DNA from: Haloplanus sp. CK5-1
GTDB lineage: Archaea; Halobacteriota; Halobacteria; Halobacteriales; Haloferacaceae
Length of the DNA: 64,000 bases
Direction of reading: 5' to 3'
Assembly (NCBI RefSeq): GCF_037201915.1
Contig: NZ_CP147505.1
Span: 2,108,001 to 2,172,000 of the forward strand
The translations under genes and the position numbers were made by a program. Of the stretch, positions 8,619 through 15,997 are shown in pieces. The notes under the pieces were generated by a model. The model did no database searches, was not told the DNA's origin, and worked only from the letters and a program-made list of their open reading frames with translations. Positions within the stretch are counted from its first letter, which is position 1. Each line of letters opens with the position of its first letter.

Positions 8619-9653
8619 ATGGCAACGCCTCCGGACCGTATCGACGACACTCTCGCGGGCTGTTCGTCCGTTCTGCTCCTCGCATCGTCGTCGGACACCG
8701 AGGCGGACGCCTGTGTCACGCTGTTGACCCGATACGCACCGGAACGGACGAACGTCCTCGGAGCGACCGTCTCCCGGAGTCCGGGGGATCGGTTCGCACT
8801 CTGGCGACGCGAGGTTCCGGAGGGGGTCCCCAAGCGCGCGGCCATGATCGACGCCGGCCGTGGCGTTCGGACGCGGACGGAGCGCGACGTCGGTGACCTC
8901 CCGCCGGAGTTCACGCTTGATCGCCTCCCCGAACACGCCGAACCCGTCGACCTCGGCATGGCTCTCTCGCGACGCCTCGGCAGTTGGGAGTCGACACCGG
9001 AGTCGACGGCGCTCTGTCTGCACTCCCTGACGGCGCTCGTCGGGGCCTTCGACCGCGAGTCGGTCATCTCGCTGGTCGACAGCCTGAACCGACTGTGCGA
9101 GACGGTCGACGCGGTCGGCCACCACCACATGGACCCCACGGCACACGACGACGAAACCGTCGCGATGTTTCGCCCACTGTACGACGCGGTGATCGACGTC
9201 AACGCCGAGGACGGGTGGACCGTGACGCTGGCCGACACCGAAGCCGACGCCCCCTCCTTTCGGCGTTCCACGGCACCACCCGGCGGGGCGGCGAGCACCG
9301 ACCCGGACCGGCCCGAAACCGTTCCGATTCCCTACTCCTTCGATCAGACGCTCGACCTCATCTCCGACGCACGGCGGCGGACGCTCCTCTACTGGCTGAA
9401 AGACAGGGGAAGCGGGACGGTAGCGTTCGACGATATCGTCGAGGCGGTGGTGACACGCGAGACGTCGATTCCGGCCCGGGAGGCTCCCGAATCGCGGGAT
9501 TCGGTCCGCGTGTCGCTCGCCCACGCCCACCTGCCGAAACTCGCCGACCTCGGCATCGTGGAGTACGACCCCGACGGCGCCACCGTCCAGTACCACGGCA
9601 ACCCCGCGCTCGAATCCTTCCTCAGATACGTCGAGACGATAGAACTGGGCTGA
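8619..9653 (+). CDS. RecA-like (DUF7504-type) plus winged-helix (DUF7344-type) regulator
   Basis: This 344-aa haloarchaeal protein appears to have two parts. The N-terminal half (about 1-200) has the degenerate RecA/KaiC-like layout of the HTR-like proteins: SSVLLLAS, then EADACVTLLTRY and ALCLHSLTALV. The C-terminal part from about 235 (PYSFDQTLDLISDARRRTLL) is a winged-helix domain. Such proteins are thought to be signalling or transcriptional regulators, with no defined target. The start follows a TATA-like element at the expected spacing. Confidence 0.75.
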   Translation: MATPPDRIDDTLAGCSSVLLLASSSDTEADACVTLLTRYAPERTNVLGATVSRSPGDRFALWRREVPEGVPKRAAMIDAGRGVRTRTERDVGDLPPEFTLDRLPEHAEPVDLGMALSRRLGSWESTPESTALCLHSLTALVGAFDRESVISLVDSLNRLCETVDAVGHHHMDPTAHDDETVAMFRPLYDAVIDVNAEDGWTVTLADTEADAPSFRRSTAPPGGAASTDPDRPETVPIPYSFDQTLDLISDARRRTLLYWLKDRGSGTVAFDDIVEAVVTRETSIPAREAPESRDSVRVSLAHAHLPKLADLGIVEYDPDGATVQYHGNPALESFLRYVETIELG

Positions 9654-9670
9654 TCGGACCCGGCAGTCGC

Positions 9671-10336
9671 TCAGTCTAGCGTCTCACTCTCGTCCATCAG
9701 GGATGCGATGATGAGTCGCTTGATGCCACGCCGAAGGAGACCACTGGCTGCAGGTTGAGAGATGCCCAGATCAGCGGCGACCTCGCTGAGAGTTACGTTC
9801 CGTGGTTCCTCGAAATATCCCGTCTCGAGTGCGACGAGGAGTGCTTCCCGTTGGCTATCGGTCAATCCAGCGGCGGTGTTGCCGATACTGGCGTATTCGT
9901 TTACGCGCAGTAGCTCGATATCGATCCGGTTCTCTCGCGCATAGTCCCAAAGCGGAACCAGATCCGTTCGATCGGGCATCCACACCGTCAGGACCCACGC
10001 GCTTCCGTCGTTCTCCATGTCGAGGATGACCCCGTTCGCGGCCGAGATCACCGGCGAGAGGATCTTCGCTTCGTCCGTGTACTCGAAGCTATAGATCGCC
10101 TCCTCGTCTCTGGTTTCGATGACTCGTTCGAACCCGCCGACGGTCCGATCGGTCCGTAACCCCTCTTCGAACCGGTGGAAATCCGCCGACTCGATGTGAT
10201 AGAAGAACTTCCCCGACGTCGGGTCGGTCCCCGCCTCCGACACCGATTTGACCTTCGAACTTCGGTCGTGAGTGACCGTCTCCGTGAGCACTATGTCGGG
10301 ATGCTCGACTCGGACGACCGCTGTAATATCGGACAT
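9671..10336 (-). CDS. Bacterioopsin-activator-like HTH regulator
   Basis: This 221-aa transcription regulator carries a C-terminal HTH_10 (Bat-type) domain: LTDSQREALLVALETGYFEE followed by SEVAADLGISQPAASGLLRR. The N-terminal part is the beta-rich sensor-like domain common in this haloarchaeal family. The ATG at 10336 (MSDITAVVRVEHPD) matches the usual N-terminus. It converges with the RecA-like regulator across a 17-bp gap. No target can be named. Confidence 0.85.
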   Translation of the reverse strand: MSDITAVVRVEHPDIVLTETVTHDRSSKVKSVSEAGTDPTSGKFFYHIESADFHRFEEGLRTDRTVGGFERVIETRDEEAIYSFEYTDEAKILSPVISAANGVILDMENDGSAWVLTVWMPDRTDLVPLWDYARENRIDIELLRVNEYASIGNTAAGLTDSQREALLVALETGYFEEPRNVTLSEVAADLGISQPAASGLLRRGIKRLIIASLMDESETLD

Positions 10337-10588
10337 TGTGTTGTAGTGTGGAATCGTCGGTAGCGTGGGTGTTCCAATCGATTCCGGTCGCTCGACGAAC
10401 GCCACGTCGCGATGTTTGCTATCGGGGACGTGGTGGCTTAACCGAGTCGGTTAGCGGCGAGTGCCGAATCCGAGTTCGCCGGTCGGTTCTCTCCGTCCCG
10501 GTCGGATCGGGCGACCGACTCGGAACCGACCGTGACTCGTCCCCGAGTGGACTACTTCGACGCATTCGGCCCCGGCTGTATCGATCCG

Positions 10589-10726
10589 TTAGATGCGGTG
10601 GCTGAACAGCCTCGTCCGGACGTACTCGAGTAGACCGGCTTCGGACGGCGGGGTGATCCCGGCGGGGAGGTAGAACTTCGGTTCTGTGTCCCTGTCTCGC
10701 TCGTCCGCGTGGGTTCTCCGTGTCAT
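10589..10726 (-). CDS. Possible 45-aa small protein
   Basis: A short reading frame encodes a 45-residue protein that ends PAGITPPSEAGLLEYV followed by RTRLFSHRI. It is the only coherent open frame in the space between the HTH regulator and the tRNA gene. TATA-like stretches lie upstream on its strand (around 10765-10795). I do not recognise the family, and length alone does not prove coding. Confidence 0.35.
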   Translation of the reverse strand: MTRRTHADERDRDTEPKFYLPAGITPPSEAGLLEYVRTRLFSHRI

Positions 10727-11042
10727 ACGAACGAACGGACGGTCCGTACCCACATCCGTCTGTAGCTTATGCGTATAACCCGCTTATATCCCCCCGCTGG
10801 CACGGTACCACGGACACACCGTCCGACCGCCGGACACGTTCCCCGGCTCCCGGACGAAGTCCCTACCGGACCTCGGAGGAACGGAGTCCCCCAGTCCGTG
10901 TGTGATCTGTCCTGAACGGGAGGTTATATCTCGGAAGAACTGGCCCTCGCCGTCGCTATCCGTTGATCGACGTCGAGTGGAGTTTTGCGAGGGAAGAGCG
11001 CTCCGCGAGCGTCTTCCGCATCTTCCGGCGAAGCCGGAGCGA
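10727..11042. other. Intergenic space with no gene seen
   Basis: Between the possible small gene and the tRNA-Leu 3' end I find no convincing coding frame or RNA. It contains two TATA-like stretches (near 10786 and 10923) and, directly after the tRNA, GC-rich inverted sequence that could help end the tRNA transcript. Confidence 0.4.
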
Positions 11043-11126
11043 TGCGAGGGAAGGGATTTGAACCCTTGGACCTCTACAGGAGCGGATCTTGAGTCCGCCG
11101 CCGTTTCCAGGCTTGGCTACCCTCGC
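11043..11126 (-). tRNA. tRNA-Leu (CAA)
   Basis: An 84-nt tRNA. The acceptor stem GCGAGGG/CCCTCGC, D arm, anticodon stem GCGGA/TCCGC with loop CTCAAGA, long class II variable arm and T arm with TTCAAAT loop all fold. The anticodon CAA is at 11089-11091, and the long variable arm fits leucine. Discriminator A is at 11043 and no CCA is encoded. It is the chromosomal target of the adjacent mobile element, so its 5' half lies inside the attachment repeat. Confidence 0.95.
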
Positions 11127-11131
11127 ACGCG
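11087..11131. repeat. Left attachment site (attL), within tRNA-Leu
   Basis: A 45-bp segment covering the tRNA from 5 bases upstream of nucleotide 1 to the end of the anticodon loop. It matches 19644-19688 in direct orientation with only two adjacent differences (AG at 11109-11110 against GA at 19666-19667, in the D loop). This is the signature of site-specific integration into a tRNA gene. Confidence 0.9.
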
Positions 11132-11232
11132 TGTTTGCTTGTAGGCTGTCTGTGTAAGCCCTTTCGAATTGAATCGCCATACGTCGGCGATGTGTCCTCG
11201 TTCCACCGTCAGATTTTGGCGGACCCGCGACC

Positions 11233-11410
11233 GACGTTTTGGGTCATGCCGTAATAAAGATTCCATGTCCACGGACCAAATGAGACTGACGTTTTGGGGT
11301 CTCAACAGGGTCCTAACCCAGTGTCGTCGGGGACGGATTCCGACCGGACGTTTTGGGGCTTGAACGGGGTCGAATGAGAATGACGGACCTACAAAATCGA
11401 CATTTTGAGG
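11233..11410 (+). repeat. Spaced iteron-like repeats
   Basis: Four direct copies of GACGTTTTGGGG or close variants start at 11233, 11288, 11347 and 11399, spaced 55, 59 and 52 bp. A weaker copy is near 11211. The second and third extend further as GACGTTTTGGGG-n2-T-n-AAC-n-GGGTC. They lie in a gene-free 300-bp space just inside the left attachment site. They could be arm-type binding sites for the recombinase or its directionality factor, or replication iterons. Confidence 0.65.
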
Positions 11411-11445
11411 GGTGAGTCAGAACAGCATCGGATAGTCTTAGGTGA

Positions 11446-12006
11446 CTACTCTATCGGTTGAACCTCACTGGGCAAGGGCAAATTCAGGAGATACTGCGGA
11501 GCGACGTGGTAGTTGTAGTGTCCGTAATTGAGCGACTTCCGAGGCTCTCGGTTGAGTAGCATCTCTTTGGTCGCTCCGCCCATCATCTCGACAGTGGTTT
11601 GCTTGTTGTTCTCGGGAGGTCCATTCGGAAGGTGGCACTGTACGTAATATTCGGCATCGACGCTCTCTGTCTCCACAATCAGGTCGGGATTCTCAGCTGG
11701 GGAACACTTGACATCGACTTCTACCGTTTCATCGGAGGTCTCCCGCTCAGTAAACCGAACACGAAAGTCTACACCCCCGTCTGTCCGAGAGAACGTTTCT
11801 GTATCGACTTGAAGGTCGTAGTAGGTGGCAAATGCCATCTCCCCCAGAACACCGATGAAGTGGCGGTTGTGAGCTTCATGCCCCCATCCCTGCTCGCCCG
11901 CATCTCTGTACCAGTCCTCATTATCTTCGAACGACTCCATTCGCTCTTGTGTGATTTGTCGCCCCCGGCGGACATAGCGCGGCGTCACTTCAACGCGGAC
12001 CGGCAT
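11446..12006 (-). CDS. PD-(D/E)XK nuclease-like protein
   Basis: This 186-aa protein has the layout of a small PD-(D/E)XK enzyme. E56 sits in GVLGEMAFA, D80 in GGVDFRVRF, and D98-x-K100 in VEVDVKCSP on the next strand. The C-terminal third (from LLNREPRKSLNYGH) is not recognised. I chose the internal ATG at 12006 (MPVRVEVTP). It is the last gene of a same-strand run behind two RAMA-like proteins, separated by 154 bp. A nuclease role is inferred from residues only. Confidence 0.65.
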   Translation of the reverse strand: MPVRVEVTPRYVRRGRQITQERMESFEDNEDWYRDAGEQGWGHEAHNRHFIGVLGEMAFATYYDLQVDTETFSRTDGGVDFRVRFTERETSDETVEVDVKCSPAENPDLIVETESVDAEYYVQCHLPNGPPENNKQTTVEMMGGATKEMLLNREPRKSLNYGHYNYHVAPQYLLNLPLPSEVQPIE

Positions 12007-12160
12007 TGGATGCAGCCAGGGCCTCAGCAGCCACAACGGTTTCGACGGAGCTGATAGCAGATTCGGTTCGTGTGAATCCCATCGCAGTCAGGGAACTACC
12101 GGGGGCGGAGCGAGAAACCGGTTTGTGTATCTCGTTTGACGCTCGCTCTGCAGTAGCCTA

Positions 12161-12499
12161 TCACGATTTCCAGTCTGGAAGTTCCCTGATAGGCACCCAC
12201 TCGCCGTCTTCGTTCTGATACTCCCACCAGTCCCATCCACTGTAGCCGTATGGGTCTTCACGGGCGTCTGCTCCTCTGTGGAATCTGTCAGCCTCGCGGG
12301 CGGCACCAGATGGTGTTCGGGTCGTCAATTCTGAGTCATCTGGGCCGGAATCACCAGGGACAGCAATCCGTTCATCCTTGATGTGAGCAGTCACTTCCTC
12401 GTCGCTGTACTCCCCGCGCTTGTAGACGTGCCGGAGCGTCGTGCCGTTGTCTAATTGTCCGAGTTTCGAGTTGAGGTGCTGGGGCATTTTTTCTCTCAT
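12161..12499 (-). CDS. RAMA-like domain protein, short paralogue
   Basis: 112-aa protein made almost entirely of one domain, paralogous to the C-terminal domain encoded just upstream. Shared elements are LxxGTxxRHxYxRGxYS, RTPSGAAREAD and a C-terminal YSGWDWWEYQNEDGEW. This pattern (G-T-x-x-x-x-Y, SPSxAA, NGWxWW) resembles the RAMA and DUF2924 families; RAMA domains are proposed readers of modified DNA near restriction systems. The start (MREKMPQHL, 12499) is 5 bp after the neighbour's stop, so the pair is co-transcribed. Confidence 0.65.
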   Translation of the reverse strand: MREKMPQHLNSKLGQLDNGTTLRHVYKRGEYSDEEVTAHIKDERIAVPGDSGPDDSELTTRTPSGAAREADRFHRGADAREDPYGYSGWDWWEYQNEDGEWVPIRELPDWKS

Positions 12500-12504
12500 C
12501 GTAA

Positions 12505-12963
12505 TCACTCCGCGAGGTCGTTGATTGGTTCCCAGTCGCCGTCCTCGGTTTCGTACTCCCACCACGTCCAGCCGTTGTAGCCTTCGCCTCGTGCATCATC
12601 TCCACGAAGTTTTTTGTCGGCGACCCGTGCGGCTCCAGTGGGACTTCGTGTCTCCTGCGTATCACCCTCAACCGAGAGCCGTCCTCCACGGACTGTTGCT
12701 TCAACCTTCTTGCCGCTGTAGTCGCCGCGCTGGTATCGGTGGCGGACAACAGTCCCATCAGGCAACTGACTCAGCGCGGAATTTTCTGATTCTGGCTCCG
12801 AAGTGTTGTGTGTTGTCGCTCGGTTGTCACGGTCCTCAAGGGCCGCATTTTTGTCTACGTGCGCGATTACGCGAGCGAGCACGTCATTCCACGATTCGTC
12901 TCGATTGCCGAAGCGGCCAAGTTCCTGGTACAGGTCGTCGGCCACCTTGATGCTTCGCGCCAT
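12505..12963 (-). CDS. RHH-antitoxin-like plus RAMA-like fusion protein
   Basis: 152-aa two-domain protein. Residues 1-35 (MARSIKVADDLYQELGRFGN) look like the ribbon-helix-helix segment of haloarchaeal VapB/DUF7557-type antitoxins. Residues 65-150 form a RAMA-like domain (LPDGTVVRHRYQRGDYSGKK, then RSPTGAARVAD and YNGWTWWEYETEDGDW). The start at 12963 has the clear RHH opening, and the AT-rich 13000-13040 region upstream fits a promoter. It heads a three-gene same-strand run with the shorter paralogue and the PD-(D/E)XK-like gene. No PIN or other classic toxin partner is present. Confidence 0.65.
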   Translation of the reverse strand: MARSIKVADDLYQELGRFGNRDESWNDVLARVIAHVDKNAALEDRDNRATTHNTSEPESENSALSQLPDGTVVRHRYQRGDYSGKKVEATVRGGRLSVEGDTQETRSPTGAARVADKKLRGDDARGEGYNGWTWWEYETEDGDWEPINDLAE

Positions 12964-13152
12964 ACCTACCACTATACACCCATAGACATTAAAACTTATC
13001 CTGTACTTAGTCACTATCATGATTTTAAGATTTAGGAGAAGTATTTTCCCTGGGCTCACGTTCGCTGTTTAGATAATCGCCGGATAACGAGCCGACGGGG
13101 TTGATAGCAGGGTTCTCTCAGAAGAAACAAGATTAATTATTTCAAGTGAACT

Positions 13153-13593
13153 ATGCCTAATTCGCATATGGATGTTGGTCTCGTAAGTTGTACCAAGAGC
13201 AAGCGTGAGCAGGCCGCGACGCCCGCCGACCTCTATATGGAATCTGCGTTCTTCAGGAAAGCCCGGGAGTACGTCGAAGCAGACCACGACTCGTGGTACA
13301 TCCTCTCCGCGAAACACCACCTGCTCGACCCAGACGGACCACCTATCGAACCCTACGATAAAACGCTGAGCGGGGCTCCGGTCGGCAAGAAACGAGAGTG
13401 GTCACGAACAATCTACGACCAGTTACAGCAGCAGGGGCTGCTCGCTGACGGCAACAGACTGGTGTTCCACGCTGGCCGCGACTACTACGACGAACTACTC
13501 CCTCTCCTCGATGATGCGCCCGTCGATACGGAGACGCCGACTGATGGACTCCAGTTCGGGGAAACGCTCGCGTGGTACAACGACCGGATTTAG
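13153..13593 (+). CDS. DUF6884 family protein
   Basis: 146-aa protein with the family hallmarks GLVSCTKSKRE near the start, DLYMESAFFRKAREYVE, WYILSAKHHLLDPDG and EPYDKTL. The family is loosely related to YaaA-like proteins and is often found on mobile elements; its biochemical role is not established. The ATG at 13153 is used, but the ATG at 13168 (MDVGLVSC) is equally plausible and is better placed after the TTAATTA element at 13133-13140. Its stop overlaps the stop of the convergent GIY-YIG-like gene by 4 bp. Confidence 0.75.
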   Translation: MPNSHMDVGLVSCTKSKREQAATPADLYMESAFFRKAREYVEADHDSWYILSAKHHLLDPDGPPIEPYDKTLSGAPVGKKREWSRTIYDQLQQQGLLADGNRLVFHAGRDYYDELLPLLDDAPVDTETPTDGLQFGETLAWYNDRI

Positions 13594-14303
13594 GCGAATC
13601 CAGGCATCCTGGTGATGTACCCCTCCAACGTATCCAGAAACTCTGGCTGATACTCTTCGCCGACGTGGTTGATGTTCCACAGGCCGGACTGCATGATGTC
13701 TGTGACCGGACTGTGGTGGCCGAGCCATTCCTGATTACGGGGGTCGATAGATTCCTTGTCGAAATTGCTCACCAGTGCAATCGCGTTCTGCTCAACGTAG
13801 GCGCGGTCACTCTCTGGGCTCGGCTCGTCATCTATATCGACCCAGAGAAACGGTAAGTCGCGGATGTAGTCGCTCACTTGTCGCTCCATCTCCAATTCCT
13901 CTAACCTCAACTCCCGTCCAGCACTTGACCCGACACCCCACTCGGGATATCTGTCTTCGAGGCCCTCCCGCTCAACAATGGCTTCCCCGACACGCTTCCG
14001 GAACACCGACCCTCGGTGGTTGCCTCCGCCCTCATAGGTGCCGCGTTGTGCCCCTCGATGCGTTCGCAGCCGGTCCCACAGCGAGGTGCTGCTCCCTTCT
14101 GAGACCGCGTGGGTCCCGACACGCGTCAGCCGTAACTGGTCTACGGCCGCCCGAGATTCGTCGGGATGGAAAAAGAAGTAGACACCTCGGTCGGGCCAGC
14201 GCATCCGACCGTCGCAGTTCCCGAGCCGTCTCTTGCCTCCAACCGTCGCCTCCAGGTCGTCGAGAAGCGAATAGAACCGGTCGAGGTCCTCGGGTCTGGC
14301 CAT
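13590..14303 (-). CDS. GIY-YIG nuclease-like protein
   Basis: 237-aa protein with a recognisable GIY-YIG core. G40-V-Y42 (RGVYFFF) is followed by R61-V-G63 (LTRVGTHA) and the helix LWDRLRTHRG, which supplies the catalytic-type R78 and supporting H82. The C-terminal half (YIRDLPFLWVDIDDEPSPES onward) is an unfamiliar extension. It is convergent with and touches the DUF6884 gene, a pairing that suggests a shared module. Nuclease activity is inferred from the motif only. Confidence 0.65.
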   Translation of the reverse strand: MARPEDLDRFYSLLDDLEATVGGKRRLGNCDGRMRWPDRGVYFFFHPDESRAAVDQLRLTRVGTHAVSEGSSTSLWDRLRTHRGAQRGTYEGGGNHRGSVFRKRVGEAIVEREGLEDRYPEWGVGSSAGRELRLEELEMERQVSDYIRDLPFLWVDIDDEPSPESDRAYVEQNAIALVSNFDKESIDPRNQEWLGHHSPVTDIMQSGLWNINHVGEEYQPEFLDTLEGYITRMPGFA

Positions 14304-14339
14304 ACCGTCACTCCGGAAGCACGCGGATTATTCGTTTCC

Positions 14340-14430
14340 CTCACCAGACGAGTCATCAAATCGCCAACTCTCACGTATAGGGGTACAATACGTCGGAGTT
14401 GGTGGTTTCTCAGATGTGAAGTTCGCTCAC
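14340..14430 (-). pseudogene. Decayed inverted copy of the winged-helix gene 3' end
   Basis: The 14350-14410 stretch is an imperfect inverted copy of 15547-15600, the end of the winged-helix gene. On the minus strand it reads ETTNSDV then diverges and stops, against EEITNSDVQDTNTW in the intact gene. Frame breaks show it is not functional. The rest of the gene-free space 14304-14648 has no recognisable gene. Confidence 0.5.
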
Positions 14431-14648
14431 CACGTCGAGTAGGCCTGCGTCGACGTGCTACCAGCATCGGAAGCCACAGTCTCGGATTGTGGGTTACTCG
14501 TCTATCCCCGCTGTGTGTTGCGGTTCTGATAGCAGGAGGCTTCTTGGGCACCAAAATGAATCACCCGGCGGAACGGGAGGGCCAGTCAGATGTTGTGACC
14601 ACCTACAAATCTGATTGACTTCACGGTCTAATGGCCAGCTTGAGTTGT

Positions 14649-15302
14649 TTAGTTTGATTTCATGTGATTCCAGATAATGTAGAGTAGACAACCAGTAGCA
14701 CCAATAACAATAATCAAGATGGAAATTTGAATGAAAAATATCTCTTTTGGTGAGAACAGAATAGGGTTTGGAGCTGCGAGAAGGAATAACGACGGAGTGA
14801 AAACACCAACAAGGAGTAAAACTCCGGTAGCAATTAGTGTGGGTTTGAGAGGGGAATTATAATCGACTAACGTTTCTTGTCTCCCCTTTTGAATATCGGA
14901 TATCGCACGAGAAGCGAAGTTTCTGCAAAGAATAAAACAGGACTCCAAATCATCTCCAGGCTTGTCTACATTGTTGTCATTTAACCAGTCTTCGAGATTC
15001 GATGACGAAGGAAGAATAGAATTATACATGTACCCTGTACCAGCTGAGTGCCCCGTGATTTCTTGATACAGTTTTTCCGTTGCATCCGAATGACTCATAT
15101 TGGTCATAAGCCATTCTGCACTGTCGGTTATCGCATCCAATTGGTCCCCAGAAAGCGTATGGTAATCGCGGAGATTACTTGAAGAAAGCTGACACTCCAA
15201 ACGATAAACGTGTGCTTGGATAACTTTTTGCCATTCATAATTGTCTGAGCTATTTATTATTTTTTTCAGGTCCCCGGCGTCAAACTCTACTGGGAGAAGC
15301 AA
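14649..15302 (-). CDS. AT-rich two-helix membrane protein
   Basis: 217-aa protein of unknown family. A mostly helical, polar N-terminal part of about 150 residues is followed by two strongly hydrophobic helices near residues 153-177 and 188-211 and a short basic tail (NHMKSN). Codon use is strikingly A/T-rich compared with everything around it, suggesting recent transfer from a different background. The only available start is a TTG at 15302, so the true N-terminus is uncertain. A soluble-domain-plus-membrane-anchor plan is common among defence effectors, but nothing here proves that. Confidence 0.55.
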   Translation of the reverse strand: MLLPVEFDAGDLKKIINSSDNYEWQKVIQAHVYRLECQLSSSNLRDYHTLSGDQLDAITDSAEWLMTNMSHSDATEKLYQEITGHSAGTGYMYNSILPSSSNLEDWLNDNNVDKPGDDLESCFILCRNFASRAISDIQKGRQETLVDYNSPLKPTLIATGVLLLVGVFTPSLFLLAAPNPILFSPKEIFFIQISILIIVIGATGCLLYIIWNHMKSN

Positions 15303-15311
15303 CGCGCCATC

Positions 15312-15626
15312 ATGGAGTATCTACAGGAGAATCCCGGTGCGACCAGTCGGGAGATTGCAGAGGGTGTGGTCGAGGAGAACGACAGTATCGAGTCCTGTTC
15401 GAAAGAGCACGTTCGGACTACTCTCCAAGACCAACGGGACCGAGCGAATGTCATCATTCGAGAGGGCGAGGGCCCCTATGGAGCCGACGTTCATCGGTGG
15501 ACAGGAGAGGACACGCGTACCGCTGTGGACCTGACTCCAGAAGAAATCACCAACTCTGACGTACAGGATACCAATACGTGGGAGTTGGCGATTCGGGAAG
15601 CAAGTGTCCCCAGCGAGAAGGGATAA
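15312..15626 (+). CDS. Small winged-helix protein
   Basis: 104-aa protein whose N-terminal half reads as a winged helix: IMEYLQENPGATSREIAEGV, then HVRTTLQDQRDRANVI. The frame stays open and protein-like upstream of the ATG (VKLYWEKQRAI) without a start codon, which suggests the gene is a 5'-truncated remnant of a longer one or uses an unusual start. It diverges from the AT-rich membrane protein, and its 3' end recurs inverted near 14350-14410. Confidence 0.5.
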   Translation: MEYLQENPGATSREIAEGVVEENDSIESCSKEHVRTTLQDQRDRANVIIREGEGPYGADVHRWTGEDTRTAVDLTPEEITNSDVQDTNTWELAIREASVPSEKG

Positions 15627-15997
15627 GGCCCTACTTGGGAGGTGAGCTTCGCACGGGTGGTGCTCGATACAGATGGTTGGAGATTCAGTCTCTGATGTCG
15701 CTGGTTCGGGCTCCGAGACCTGTTGTGGGTTCGATGTGTCAGACCGTCTTCCGGACAGAAATCCGTCGTCTAATACAGTGTTCAATACCGGAATCCAATA
15801 ACCCAAAATAATATAAATGACTGGTAGACCTGGATGTGGTAGTATATTTAAACCTCTTCTGAAAGACCGCTGACAATCAGCTCTGACATGTTACCGTTAC
15901 GAGAGGGACTGGAGACAAAGCACTCTGGACCCTGGATGAAATGGCCTTGGTCCCCGTCGACGTAGCTACTTTTACGAAGCCCCTCAAGCGACGAACT
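15627..15997. other. Intergenic space inside the element
   Basis: No confident gene. A 42-codon frame at 15673-15801 (+, starting MVGDSVSDVAGSGSETCC) has haloarchaeal-like codon use but no recognisable family. AT-rich stretches near 15805-15860 could hold promoter elements. Confidence 0.3.

Noticed and set aside
11233-11410. CRISPR-like array
   Set aside because: The repeated core is only about 12 bp with variable spacing and degeneracy; it fits binding sites, not a CRISPR.
12505-12963. VapB antitoxin of a VapBC pair
   Set aside because: No PIN-domain toxin follows; the downstream genes are a RAMA-like paralogue and a nuclease-like protein.
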